Part shown: piece by piece, positions 23,442-31,747 of the stretch
How positions within the stretch are numbered: the stretch's first letter is position 1
How the letters are laid out: each line of letters starts with the position of its first letter
Assembly (NCBI GenBank): GCA_009784625.1
Contig: WRBI01000002.1
Location: forward strand, 1-64,000
Length of the DNA: 64,000 bases
Reading direction: 5' to 3'
Origin: Oscillospiraceae bacterium
Lineage (GTDB): Bacteria > Bacillota > Clostridia > Oscillospirales > Ruminococcaceae
Translations under genes and position numbers: made by a program
Notes under the pieces: generated by a model
Seen by the model: only the letters and a program-made list of their open reading frames with translations
Told to the model about the DNA's origin: nothing
The model's database searches: none

Positions 23442-24845
23442 TTATACGGGATGTACCCCTTTTGGTTTGTCGGCATTTGCGGCGTCCAGGCCGTACTTGC
23501 GGTTGGCGCGCGACTCAAAGAACTTGGGCGCGACCTGAGGGAACATGGCCAGAGTCAAAACGTCCTCCGGCTGTTCGTTGTATTTTTCGGGGAGCTGGTC
23601 TTTGAGCTTATCCAGCTCGGGCGGGATGAGGTCGGCCGGGCGGCAGTCGATCGGCTCTTCATCCTCCCCAACTATTTTAGCTCTAAATTCGGGGTCGATG
23701 GGGGCAGGGGTCTTGCCGTACTCGCCCTTGACCATGGCGCGAAACTCTTTGGATACCATCTTGTACCGCTCGCCCATGATGATATTGAGGGCAGCCTGTG
23801 TCCCGACAATCTGCGAAGTTGGGGTAACCAGCGGCGGGTAGCCCGAATCTTTGCGGACAGCGGGCACCTCCCGCAGAACATCCTCGAACTTGTCGCTCTT
23901 GCCCGCGTCCTTGAGCTGGGAGATCAGGTTGGAAAGCATCCCGCCGGGGACTTGATAGAAGAGCGCGTTCGCGTCCACCCCCATCATCTTGGGGTCGAGC
24001 AGGCCGCTTGCCAGATATTTATCCCGCAATTTGGCCACATGGGCGCGGATTTCATTGAGTTTGGAAAGGTCAAGCCCGGTGTCGTAGGGCGTCCCCTGAA
24101 AAGCGGCGACCATCGACTCGGTGGCCGGTTGAGAGGTCCCCAAAGCGAGCGGGGACATCGCGCAGTCGATCACGTCCGCCCCGGCTTCGGCAGCTTTCAT
24201 ATAGACCATCGACCCCTGGCCCGAGACATAGTGGGTGTGCATGATGATCGGAATCTTGACCGTCTGTTTGAGCGCGCGGATCAGCTCATACGCGGTGTAG
24301 GGCGAGATCAGCCCGGCCATATCCTTGACGGCAATCGAGTCGGCTCCGGCGTTTTCCAAATCCTTTGCGTACTGCACAAAGTAATCGACGCTGTGTACCG
24401 GGCTGACTGTGTAACTCATTGCGATTTGCACGTGGGCTTTTTCTTTTTTTCCGGCGGCAATCGAGCTTTCAAGGTTGCGGATGTCGTTGAGCGCGTCGAA
24501 TGTGCGCATGATATCCACGCCGTTTTCGACCATCTTGGCCACAAAGTAGCCGACCACATCGTCCGAGTAATGGCGGTAGCCAAGCATATTCTGGCCGCGG
24601 AAGAGCATTTGAATCTTGGTCTTTGGCATATATTTGCGCAAAGTCCGCAGCCGCTCCCAGGGGTCTTCGTCCAAAAAGCGGATGCACGCGTCAAAGGTCG
24701 CACCGCCCCACGCTTCGATTGAGTGGTAGCCGATGTCGTCCAGCGCGCTTAAAATCGGCAGCATTTCTTCCATTGTCATGCGGGTGGCGATCAAGCTTTG
24801 GTGCGCGTCCCGCAGGACGGTTTCAGTTATTTTAATCTTAGACAA
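23442..24845 (-). CDS. oadA: Oxaloacetate decarboxylase alpha / transcarboxylase 5S-type subunit
   Basis: 467 aa from TTG 24845, chosen for GAGGTGA 6 bases upstream and the family start SKIKITETVLRDAHQS; a GTG at 24854 is an alternative. The HMGL-like TIM barrel (about 1-280) has RDAHQS, the carboxylated-lysine stretch AVKDMAGL, and metal ligands HTHYVSGQG. A PYC/OADA domain follows (about 300-440, DANALFYQVPGGMLSNL). It ends without a biotinyl domain, which is on a separate protein encoded upstream. It transfers CO2 between carboxybiotin and pyruvate/oxaloacetate. No membrane OadB is encoded here. Confidence 0.93.
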   Translation of the reverse strand: MSKIKITETVLRDAHQSLIATRMTMEEMLPILSALDDIGYHSIEAWGGATFDACIRFLDEDPWERLRTLRKYMPKTKIQMLFRGQNMLGYRHYSDDVVGYFVAKMVENGVDIMRTFDALNDIRNLESSIAAGKKEKAHVQIAMSYTVSPVHSVDYFVQYAKDLENAGADSIAVKDMAGLISPYTAYELIRALKQTVKIPIIMHTHYVSGQGSMVYMKAAEAGADVIDCAMSPLALGTSQPATESMVAAFQGTPYDTGLDLSKLNEIRAHVAKLRDKYLASGLLDPKMMGVDANALFYQVPGGMLSNLISQLKDAGKSDKFEDVLREVPAVRKDSGYPPLVTPTSQIVGTQAALNIIMGERYKMVSKEFRAMVKGEYGKTPAPIDPEFRAKIVGEDEEPIDCRPADLIPPELDKLKDQLPEKYNEQPEDVLTLAMFPQVAPKFFESRANRKYGLDAANADKPKGVHPV

Positions 24846-24930
24846 AGCGTTCACCTCAATTCGTTAAGTCAGCATGAGCACGCACAAAGACACTGCGGCG
24901 TCTGACTTCTATTCTCTGATGTCTGACGTT

Positions 24931-25356
24931 CTAATTCAGCGAGATTAGCAGCGCGCCGGTCTCGACCGTGTCGCCTTTGGCGACGTGTATAGAGGCAACC
25001 GTACCCGAATCGGGGGCTACGATTTCGTTTTCCATCTTCATAGCTTCGAGGATAACCAGTACATCCCCACGGCTAACGCTTTGACCGGCCGCCACCCGGA
25101 CTTCCCAAATATTCCCGGGCATGGGGGCTTCTACCTTGGTCGAACCGGCAGCGGCGGCGGGTGCGGGCGCCGGGGCAGCCGGTACAGGTGCGGCGGCCGC
25201 AGGAGCCGGCGCAGGTGCGGTGATAACAGGCGCGGGCACCGGGGCAGCCACAGGGGCGGCCGGAACTGGCGCGGGCGCCGCGGGAATTGCCCCGCCAATT
25301 TCTTGCACCTGTACGTCATAGGCCACACCATTTACCGTTACTTGAAAATGTTTCAT
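24931..25356 (-). CDS. Biotin carboxyl carrier protein (1.3S/GcdC type)
   Basis: 141 aa from ATG 25356 (GGAGG 9 bases upstream; an ATG two codons earlier is too close). A short N-terminal segment [17 protein letters not shown] is followed by an Ala/Pro-rich flexible linker of about 50 residues made of repeated PAPA units. The biotinyl domain (about 75-141) carries the canonical biotinylation motif EAMKMEN. The linker lets the biotin swing between the two carboxyltransferase partners encoded on either side. Confidence 0.96.
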   Translation of the reverse strand: MKHFQVTVNGVAYDVQVQEIGGAIPAAPAPVPAAPVAAPVPAPVITAPAPAPAAAAPVPAAPAPAPAAAAGSTKVEAPMPGNIWEVRVAAGQSVSRGDVLVILEAMKMENEIVAPDSGTVASIHVAKGDTVETGALLISLN

Positions 25357-25427
25357 ATACATAATCCTCCAATAATAAATCTGAGCTTAAACAATCCAAC
25401 CAATTCTGATTCTCTGACCTCTGATCT

Positions 25428-26819
25428 CTACAAAGGCAGGTTGCTGTGCTTCTTGGGGCTGCGCTGAACCCGCTTGGCGCTGAGAAGCTCCATGGCTGAA
25501 AGCAGGGAGGCGCGGGTTTGTTCGGGGGAGACGACATCATCCAGATATCCGGATTTCGCGCCGGCCAGCGGGCTGGCTGTCTCAGCCAGATAATCGCGCA
25601 GGATTGTCTCGCGCGAGCGCTCGGCCGAGATTTCGTCCGCATACAAAAGCTCGACCGCGCCAGCCGGCTCAAGGGCAGAGATGATTGCCTCCGGCCATGC
25701 GATCGTGTAGTCCGAGTTGGCCGCCCGGCTGGCAAGGGCAATGTATGCCGCGCCGTAAGCTTTGCCGGTGATTACACTGGCTTTGGGCGTGGTCGCCTCA
25801 GCATAGACATGCCCGAGCTTGGCCATTTCGCGCACCGAACCGGAAAGCTCGGCTTTGGCTGAGGGCGCAAACCCGTCCGAATTGACCAGGGTAATCACCG
25901 GAATTTGAAACGCATCACAGACCGAAACCACTTTGGCCAGTTTCACGCAACTGTCGGCATCCAGCTTGCCTATAGTGCCCGCAACCCCGACAGGATTCCC
26001 GCCCAGGCTGCCAAGGGCGGTGTAAGCGGACGACCCAAACCCATCAAGCAATTCAACAAGGCTGTCCGCGTCAAAGATGGAAAAGGCCAGCGTCGCCGGC
26101 CGGATTCCCTGGCAGTCGCCGGGAGCCAGCACTGTGGCCGGCTCGGCAAAATTAAGGGAGGGCAACGCTGCCAGGTTGTTGACGGGCAGGTAAGATAACA
26201 GCTTGCGCGCGCGCTCAATCGCGCCGTCAACCGTGTCGGCGAGTATATGTGCGATCCCGGCTTTGGATGCACTGTCCGGCGAGCCTGTGTCCGGGGTGTT
26301 GTCTTCGACCAATGCGGGCGGGGTCATAAAGAAGCGGGAATCCCCGCTCATAACCAAAAAGTCGGCGCTGCAAGCGAGCATGGCGCAGGCGCCGGTGCAA
26401 TTCCCGGCCACTACGGCGATCTGGGGCACAACCCCCGAAAGGTTGTTGATCCGCAAAAGAAGCTGGCCGTAAGCTTCAAGTGCCCCGACCCCTTCAGATA
26501 CCCGCGCGCCGTTTGAATCATATATTCCGACCACCGAAACCCCGGTCTTGCCGGCAAGATCGTAGAGCTTGGCGATTTTATCGGCCTGCATCTTGCCAAG
26601 CCCGCCGCCTTCCTGCGCGAAGGCACAAGCCAGGCTGCCGCCAACCGCGCCGTACCCGCAGACCACCCCGCATGGGTCATCCCCCACCGAGGCAAAGCGG
26701 TCGATTTCTACAAAGCTGCCGGGGTCAAACAAAAGCTTCAGCCGTTCCCTGGCGGGTGTGGTCACTGTGTGTGTCTCGCCCGCGCCGGCAAAAGCTTCGG
26801 CTCGCGTCAAAGTATTCAT
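25428..26819 (-). CDS. Divergent acyl-CoA carboxyltransferase-family protein
   Basis: 463 aa. It has the two-domain carboxyltransferase fold, about 50 residues shorter than the MmdA-type protein at 16477. Recognisable parts are GIYDSNGARVSEGVGAL, GNCTGACAMLACSADFL, VVSVCDAFQIPVITLVNSDGF and GKAYGAAYIALAS. Several glycine-rich oxyanion positions differ (GNCTGAC against GPCAGGA), so it may be a specialised or partly degenerate paralogue. It is first in the operon with the biotin carrier and 5S-type subunit. A soluble transcarboxylase or decarboxylase complex is the natural inference. The acyl substrate is unknown. Confidence 0.88.
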   Translation of the reverse strand: MNTLTRAEAFAGAGETHTVTTPARERLKLLFDPGSFVEIDRFASVGDDPCGVVCGYGAVGGSLACAFAQEGGGLGKMQADKIAKLYDLAGKTGVSVVGIYDSNGARVSEGVGALEAYGQLLLRINNLSGVVPQIAVVAGNCTGACAMLACSADFLVMSGDSRFFMTPPALVEDNTPDTGSPDSASKAGIAHILADTVDGAIERARKLLSYLPVNNLAALPSLNFAEPATVLAPGDCQGIRPATLAFSIFDADSLVELLDGFGSSAYTALGSLGGNPVGVAGTIGKLDADSCVKLAKVVSVCDAFQIPVITLVNSDGFAPSAKAELSGSVREMAKLGHVYAEATTPKASVITGKAYGAAYIALASRAANSDYTIAWPEAIISALEPAGAVELLYADEISAERSRETILRDYLAETASPLAGAKSGYLDDVVSPEQTRASLLSAMELLSAKRVQRSPKKHSNLPL

Positions 26820-26873
26820 TCGGTTTACACCATCCTTTTCTCGTAACCGGGTCAGTCATAGGCATTTAGATAA

Positions 26874-26902
26874 AGTATACACCATCATTGCGCGATACTC
26901 AA
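26874..26902 (-). promoter_or_regulatory. Promoter of the biotin-enzyme operon
   Basis: On the minus strand TTGAGT (26897-26902), 17 bases, TATACT (26874-26879), about 55 bases before the first gene. The remaining 26903-27050 shows no other clear signal. Confidence 0.65.
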
Positions 26903-27062
26903 GAGATGGGGCGGGTAACAGCCAATTTTTTTCCTGTTTGTTCCACCCAGTCCGCAAATCACAGGCAGAATGCAAAAATTATTTGGACACCTAGCATTTT
27001 CACCCAATTAGTGATACAATATCTACATACAAATGTGGAAGCGTTAAGGAGGGAATTTTGAA

Positions 27063-27980
27063 GTGCGGCTATTAACCCGATCTGATTTTGACGGCCTGGC
27101 TTGTGGAACAATCCTCAAACACCTCGGTATTATTGACAGTTGGAAGTTTGTGCACCCCAAAGATGTGCAGGATGGAATCGTAGAGGTTACCAAAGACGAT
27201 GTGCTGGCAAACATCCCGTATGTCGAGGGCTGTGCTCTCTGGTTTGACCATCACTCAAGCGAAGAAGAGCGGCTGGGCAATTCGATCATCCAGTTTGAGG
27301 GCGAGAGCCGCCGGGCAGACAGCGCCGCCCGTGTGGTTTTTGAATATTATAATGGCAAAGAGCGCGCACCCGAGTTCGAAGAAATGTTAAGGGCGGTTGA
27401 CAAAGTCGACGCGGCCAAACTGAGCATAGACGACATCGATAACCCGTCCGGCTGGGTGCTGCTTGGTTTTATCATGGATCCCCGCACCGGGCTTGGGCGC
27501 TTTCGCAACTTTAGAATCTCAAACTACGATCTGATGGAAAAACTGATTGACGCCTGCGCGAATTCAAGCATTGACGAAATTTTGGCCGACCCCGATGTGC
27601 GTGAGCGGGTTGACCTTTACTTTGTTCAAAACGATCTGTTTAAGCGGATGGTCAAAGAACAGACGCGGGTCGACGGCAATGTAATCATCACCGACTTGCG
27701 CGGGATAGAGACCATTTATTCGGGCAACCGGTTTATCGTCTACACCCTTTGCCCTGAACAGAACATCTCCCTTTGGGTTACCGACGGGCGTGAGCAAAAA
27801 AACTGTGCCATCGCCATCGGCCACAGCATTACCAACCGCACTTCAAAAACCAATGTGGGCAAGCTGGCCCTCAAGTTCGGCGGGGGCGGTCACAACCAGG
27901 TCGGAACCTGTCAGGTACCCTACGACCAGGCAGACGCGGCTATAGCCGAGATCGTCGCCAAAGCAAAAGCGGACGGCTGA
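27063..27980 (+). CDS. DHH/DHHA1-family phosphoesterase
   Basis: 305 aa from GTG with GGAGGG 9 bases upstream. The N-terminal DHH domain shows RSDFDGLACG and WFDHHSSEE, the Mn-binding aspartates and histidines. The C-terminal DHHA1 domain has KFGGGGHNQVGTCQV. Such proteins hydrolyse phosphodiester or phosphoanhydride bonds (nanoRNase, exopolyphosphatase-like or cyclic-di-AMP product turnover). This two-domain soluble form, with no GGDEF or RecJ parts, cannot be assigned to one substrate. It is a single gene. Confidence 0.88.
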   Translation: MRLLTRSDFDGLACGTILKHLGIIDSWKFVHPKDVQDGIVEVTKDDVLANIPYVEGCALWFDHHSSEEERLGNSIIQFEGESRRADSAARVVFEYYNGKERAPEFEEMLRAVDKVDAAKLSIDDIDNPSGWVLLGFIMDPRTGLGRFRNFRISNYDLMEKLIDACANSSIDEILADPDVRERVDLYFVQNDLFKRMVKEQTRVDGNVIITDLRGIETIYSGNRFIVYTLCPEQNISLWVTDGREQKNCAIAIGHSITNRTSKTNVGKLALKFGGGGHNQVGTCQVPYDQADAAIAEIVAKAKADG

Positions 27981-27988
27981 TAAGCAGC

Positions 27989-28084
27989 AATTAGAAAATA
28001 GGAATTAGCAGACGCAAAGGGCAAAAGGCGGAACTTTCCGCTTATGCCGGCGTACTGCCAATTCCTATTTTTTATTTTCTAAAT
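27989..28084. repeat. Palindromic repeat, family D, copy 1
   Basis: The left arm TTAGAAAATAGGAATTAGCAG (27991-28011) is matched by an imperfect complement at 28055-28082. The AAAATAGGAAT(T)AGCAG core recurs at 39859-39934. It lies directly after the DHH gene stop. Confidence 0.55.
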
Positions 28085-28097
28085 AACTAATAAGGAT

Positions 28098-28167
28098 GGG
28101 CGCGGACAGCTGGGGAACTGTCCGCGCCCAAAACGAGGGGAAAAGATCCTCATCAACGGATGAGGAT
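28098..28167. other. Two adjacent hairpins in an intergenic gap
   Basis: A perfect 12-bp stem GGGCGCGGACAG/CTGTCCGCGCCC (28098-28129) is followed by a 9-bp stem ATCCTCATC/GATGAGGAT (28146-28167). No T-run follows either on the plus strand, so they are not simple terminators. The rest of 28085-28358 shows no gene. They may belong to the 5' region of the TSUP transcript or to a small RNA. Confidence 0.45.
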
Positions 28168-28358
28168 AAAGAAGAAAGCAAGCCTTGTTATTATAATACC
28201 CGCGCCGGGTCACAGAGAGGTCACAACATCCTAATAAAAGCAAAATTTACGTAAAAATGTATATGATTCGACCAAAAAATACCAGTCAAGCCGGCTGCTC
28301 ATCTGCACATACTAACACATTGGTCAGATACAATCTCAAACAAACGAGGGGTGAGCGG

Positions 28359-28724
28359 ATGCGCGAAAACCAAAAGCGCAAGTGGCTGATTTGGCCGGCA
28401 GGGCTGATGATTGGTCTGCTGAACGGGTTCTTTGGGGCGGGCGGCGGGATGGTCGGCGTCCCCGTTTTGCGTGGGCTGGGGCTGAAAACCAAAGAGTGCC
28501 ACGCGACCTGCATCGCGGTGATTTTCCCGCTGGCGGCGGCCTCTGCCTTTCTCTACCTGCAGGCGGGGGTTTTCTCTCTGGAGGACACCTATATTTACCT
28601 GCCCGGCGGGCTGGCCGGTGCGGTGGCCGGGGGCTGGCTGCTTCCCCGGCTGGATTCGATCTGGGTGCGGCGTATTTTTGGCGGGCTGATCCTGTTCGCC
28701 GGCGTCAGGATGATTCTGCGATGA
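28359..28724 (+). CDS. TSUP-family permease, first half (121 aa)
   Basis: The start MRENQKRKWL follows GAGGGGTGAG. About four hydrophobic helices and the repeat mark GLLNGFFGAGGGMVGVPVL identify one half of a TauE/SafE (TSUP) sulfite/sulfonate exporter-like permease. Its stop overlaps the start of the second half as ATGA. Full-length TSUP proteins carry both halves in one chain of about 250 aa. Here they are two coupled genes that presumably form a heterodimer. Substrate is unknown. Confidence 0.88.
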   Translation: MRENQKRKWLIWPAGLMIGLLNGFFGAGGGMVGVPVLRGLGLKTKECHATCIAVIFPLAAASAFLYLQAGVFSLEDTYIYLPGGLAGAVAGGWLLPRLDSIWVRRIFGGLILFAGVRMILR

Positions 28725-29095
28725 GCGGCGGGGTAGCACTTTCTCTCGTCGCTGCCTTTCTCAGCGGAATGATCGGGGCTATGGGGATGGGCGGCGGCAG
28801 TGTGCTGATCATCTACCTGACCGCTTACCTCGGCTTTGAACAGCTGAAAGCGCAGGGGGTCAATCTGGTTTTCTTCTTACCGATCGCGGCGGTCGCGCTT
28901 TTCTTTCACCAAAAGAACCGGCTGATCCGATGGCGGGTGGCCCTCCCGCTGGCCGCACTGGGTCTGGCCGGGGTCTGGGCAGGTATGCAGCTGGCCGTCT
29001 GCGTCGGGTCACAGCTGCTGGGCAAGCTTTTCGGCGGCCTGCTGCTCATCATAGGCTTGCGGGAGCTGCTGGCCAAGAGAAAGGCGGAAGACTAG
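28721..29095 (+). CDS. TSUP-family permease, second half (124 aa)
   Basis: It begins in the ATGA overlap with the preceding half. SLVAAFLSGMIGAMGMGGGSVLIIYLT is the second TSUP repeat signature, with about four helices. The TAG stop at 29093-29095 uses the TA that opens the MITE at 29093-29296, so the insertion set the present C-terminus (AKRKAED). Together with the upstream gene it should form one membrane transporter. Confidence 0.87.
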   Translation: MSGGVALSLVAAFLSGMIGAMGMGGGSVLIIYLTAYLGFEQLKAQGVNLVFFLPIAAVALFFHQKNRLIRWRVALPLAALGLAGVWAGMQLAVCVGSQLLGKLFGGLLLIIGLRELLAKRKAED

Positions 29096-29296
29096 GGTGT
29101 GTTGACACAAATGGGAATGCACGGATTTTGAGTGAATTTTCGAGCATTTCAAGGCAGAGGAGGAAGGAATACTATATGTATTCCGCTGAGACCCTTCGCT
29201 GTATGGGCGCTCATCGTCAGTACTTTGTAACGACAACGAAGTAAGGCTCAAAATTCACCAAAATACGAGCGTTCAGCTTTGTGTCAACACGCCCTA
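29093..29296 (+). mobile_element. 204-bp MITE, family A, copy 2
   Basis: TA-bounded, with 19-base inverted ends TAGGGTGTGTTGACACAAA and TTTGTGTCAACACGCCCTA. It has the same length as, and about 96% identity to, the inverted copy at 19057-19260. It contains a GGAATAC/GTATTCC hairpin and no coding capacity. It starts inside the stop codon of the TSUP gene. Confidence 0.87.
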
Positions 29297-29303
29297 ACGG
29301 CCA

Positions 29304-29332
29304 TTGCACACCTGCCGTGCATCTGGTAAGAT
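29304..29332 (+). promoter_or_regulatory. Promoter of the methyltransferase gene
   Basis: TTGCAC (29304-29309), 17 bases, TAAGAT (29327-29332), just downstream of the MITE and about 18 bases before the start codon. Confidence 0.5.
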
Positions 29333-29350
29333 GGTCGTGGGGTGATGCAT

Positions 29351-29959
29351 ATGTCCGGCGCAAGCGAGAAATCAAAGGCGGCCTACAACAAAAAAGCCGC
29401 GCACTACGAACATACGGCGGACGGCAGATTTACCCGCCGGTTTAAGCAGCTGATTGCGGACAGCGTTCAGTTGCAGGCGGGGATGTCGGTGCTGGACGTC
29501 GGCTGTGGGAATGGGCGTCTGCTGGCCGCTTTGCGAAAACGCGCGGCCATCAACGGCTTCGGGGTTGATCTGGCCGAGCGGATGGTCGGGCAGGCGAGCC
29601 GCTTAAACCCGGAGATGACTTTCTTTGTGGCCGGTTGTGAGAATATTCCGCTGGCTGAGTGTTCGATGGATTTGATCGTTGTTTCGGCCGCTTACCACCA
29701 CTTTCCTGATGTGGCCGCCTTCGCCAAAGAGGCCGGCCGGCTGCTGAAACCGGGCGGGGCGATCTACATCGCGGATATCTATTTGCCCGTCATTTTTCGC
29801 CGCCTGCTCAACCCGCTTTTGCCCTACTCTCCAGATGGGGATGTGCGATTTTACAGCCCCAAGGAAATTTCCGCCAACTTTGAACCGTTAGACTTTCAGT
29901 TAGCGGGCGCTGAAATATATGGGCATATCCAAGTGATCACACTGCGCAAACCGGCATAA
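29351..29959 (+). CDS. Class I SAM-dependent methyltransferase
   Basis: 202 aa from ATG 29351 (GGGGTGA upstream). The Rossmann-fold motif I VLDVGCGNGRLLAAL, motif II GVDLAERM and post-motifs SMDLIVVSAAYHHFPDV and LLKPGGAIYIADIY are of the UbiE/Methyltransf_11 type acting on small molecules. Substrate unknown. It is followed closely by the PBP gene, possibly in one transcript. Confidence 0.92.
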   Translation: MSGASEKSKAAYNKKAAHYEHTADGRFTRRFKQLIADSVQLQAGMSVLDVGCGNGRLLAALRKRAAINGFGVDLAERMVGQASRLNPEMTFFVAGCENIPLAECSMDLIVVSAAYHHFPDVAAFAKEAGRLLKPGGAIYIADIYLPVIFRRLLNPLLPYSPDGDVRFYSPKEISANFEPLDFQLAGAEIYGHIQVITLRKPA

Positions 29960-30004
29960 ACCGGCCGCTCCCTGCCAAAACTTGGGATATCTCAAGCGAA
30001 GGGG

Positions 30005-31648
30005 GTGGCCGCCATTCTTTTGCGCAGGCGCTCGGTCGGCGTTTATTGCCTGCTTTTGGTTTTTTTCGCACTGTCCATCTTTCGGCTGCATTATATCGAA
30101 TCGTCGGGATATCTGGCGGCGGTAGCGGCCGGGCAGGGGCGGTTTACCGTCAACATCGCGCAAGGGCGTGGGAGCATCTACGACCGGAATATGCGCCGGC
30201 TGGTCAACAACCGCAGTCAGGTGGTGGCCGCCATCCTGCCCACCCCGCAGGCGATGGCCGAAATCTACCGCGTATTCCCCGAAGATGAGCGGATACAAAT
30301 TCTTGAGCGAATGCGGGATGGGCTGCCCTTTGCGCTGGAGCTGCCGACCATTGAGGTAAACGCGATCGGAATTGACGCATTCGAAATCCCCCGGCGGTAT
30401 GGCGAGCTTCAGATCGCCCCGCACCTGATCGGCTATCTGACCGATGAGGGACGGGTGGGCGTAGCCGGTATCGAGCGGGCATTTGACCAGATACTTCGGG
30501 AAAAAGGGGCAGTGCTGACCGCGCGGTATCACTTAGACGCGGCCGGGCGGGCTATGCATGGCGGCGGGGTGGAGATTGAGCGCCACAATCAATCAAGTGC
30601 CGGCGGGGTTGTGTTGACCCTGGACGCGAATATCCAACTGATCACACAACAAGCACTTGAGGCGGGTGCACAGCGGGGCGGGGCGGTGGTACTCGACATA
30701 AATGACGGGGATATACTGGCCATGGCCAGCCTCCCGGTCTTTGACCAAAACGAGATATCAGCCAGTTTGCACAGCGAGTATTCGCCATTTATCAACCGGG
30801 CGATCAGCGGGTACGGCATCGGCTCCGCCTTTAAAACCGTGACTGCGGCGGCTGCACTCGAAAGTGGATTCCCACCAGGCAGAAGCTATGAGTGTTTGGG
30901 TTACATCAACGTGGGCGGCCAGATTTTTCGCTGTAACAACCTGGCCGGGCATGGGGTGGTTGATATGACCCGGGCTATGCAGGTCAGCTGCAACCCTTAT
31001 TTTATCAGTCTCGGGTTACAGCTTGACCCCGGCTTTCTGCTCGCGTTCAGCCGTCAATTGGGGATGGATGCCGCTCTGGAACTTGCCCCCGGCCTGTTCA
31101 CCCAGCGCGGAAATTTGCCCTCTTCGGCTGAGCTGGCAAGCCCGGCCGGACTGGCCAACTTCAGTTTTGGGCAGGGAAGCTCACTTGCTACCCCGCTGCA
31201 GATGGCTCAGATGATGGCGGTATTCGCCGGTTCGGGCACACTGGTTACCCCCCGCCTGGTTGAGGGATTTACCGAAGATGGAATCAACATCTCACAGCCC
31301 GCCCCCCGTTTTGCCGGCCGGGATGTGGTCTCCCCCCAAACGGCCGCCGCTGTCCGCCAGCTGATGGTCGACGTGGTCGAGATTGGTAGCGGCGCGCTGG
31401 CCAGGCCGATTTACGGCAGCGCGGGCGGCAAAACCTCCTCCGCGCAGACCTGGCAATTTGTTGAGGAAAACGGTGTCCGGCGAGAGGTCGTTCACGCGTG
31501 GTTTGTCGGGTTTTACCCGGCCGAAAACCCGCGGTATTCCATCGCCGTCTTTGTTGAGGACGGGCTGTCGGGCGAACAGACGGCCGCCCCAATCTTTAAG
31601 CAGATCGCGGACGGAATTCACTTAATCACCGCCGGAAACGAAAATTAA
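30005..31648 (+). CDS. Class B penicillin-binding protein (FtsI/PbpA-like transpeptidase)
   Basis: 547 aa from GTG 30005 (a TTG at 30020 is possible). One N-terminal membrane anchor (about 10-28), then a PBP dimer-like region (GRGSIYDRNMRRLVNN), then the transpeptidase domain (about 200-540). Active-site motifs are GSAFKT (SxxK), SCN (SxN) and GGKTSSAQT, where the family has KTG; here the third position is Ser. The chain is shorter than most FtsI or SpoVD proteins and has no PASTA repeats. It resembles PbpA-type elongasome or sporulation enzymes. It cross-links peptidoglycan outside the membrane. Confidence 0.9.
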   Translation: MAAILLRRRSVGVYCLLLVFFALSIFRLHYIESSGYLAAVAAGQGRFTVNIAQGRGSIYDRNMRRLVNNRSQVVAAILPTPQAMAEIYRVFPEDERIQILERMRDGLPFALELPTIEVNAIGIDAFEIPRRYGELQIAPHLIGYLTDEGRVGVAGIERAFDQILREKGAVLTARYHLDAAGRAMHGGGVEIERHNQSSAGGVVLTLDANIQLITQQALEAGAQRGGAVVLDINDGDILAMASLPVFDQNEISASLHSEYSPFINRAISGYGIGSAFKTVTAAAALESGFPPGRSYECLGYINVGGQIFRCNNLAGHGVVDMTRAMQVSCNPYFISLGLQLDPGFLLAFSRQLGMDAALELAPGLFTQRGNLPSSAELASPAGLANFSFGQGSSLATPLQMAQMMAVFAGSGTLVTPRLVEGFTEDGINISQPAPRFAGRDVVSPQTAAAVRQLMVDVVEIGSGALARPIYGSAGGKTSSAQTWQFVEENGVRREVVHAWFVGFYPAENPRYSIAVFVEDGLSGEQTAAPIFKQIADGIHLITAGNEN

Positions 31649-31690
31649 AAGCAATCGGCAAAGGCATTTGTGTCTTTGCCGATTGCTTTT
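31647..31690 (+). terminator. Terminator after the PBP gene
   Basis: A perfect 17-bp stem AAAAGCAATCGGCAAAG/CTTTGCCGATTGCTTTT with a 10-base loop, ending in T-rich sequence. It works in both directions. Confidence 0.93.
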
Positions 31691-31747
31691 ATTCGCATGT
31701 TTTGTTATCATATATCCAAATGTGTTAAGATAAGGACAAAATTTAAG

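Noticed and set aside
23421..24722. A 433-residue open frame on the plus strand opposite oadA
   Set aside because: It is the shadow of the confidently identified carboxyltransferase; no motif or start signal supports it.
24870..25440. Similar short CTCTGACCTCTGATCTC-like stretches flanking the biotin carrier gene
   Set aside because: They look like fragments of another repeat but are too short and diverged to define ends.
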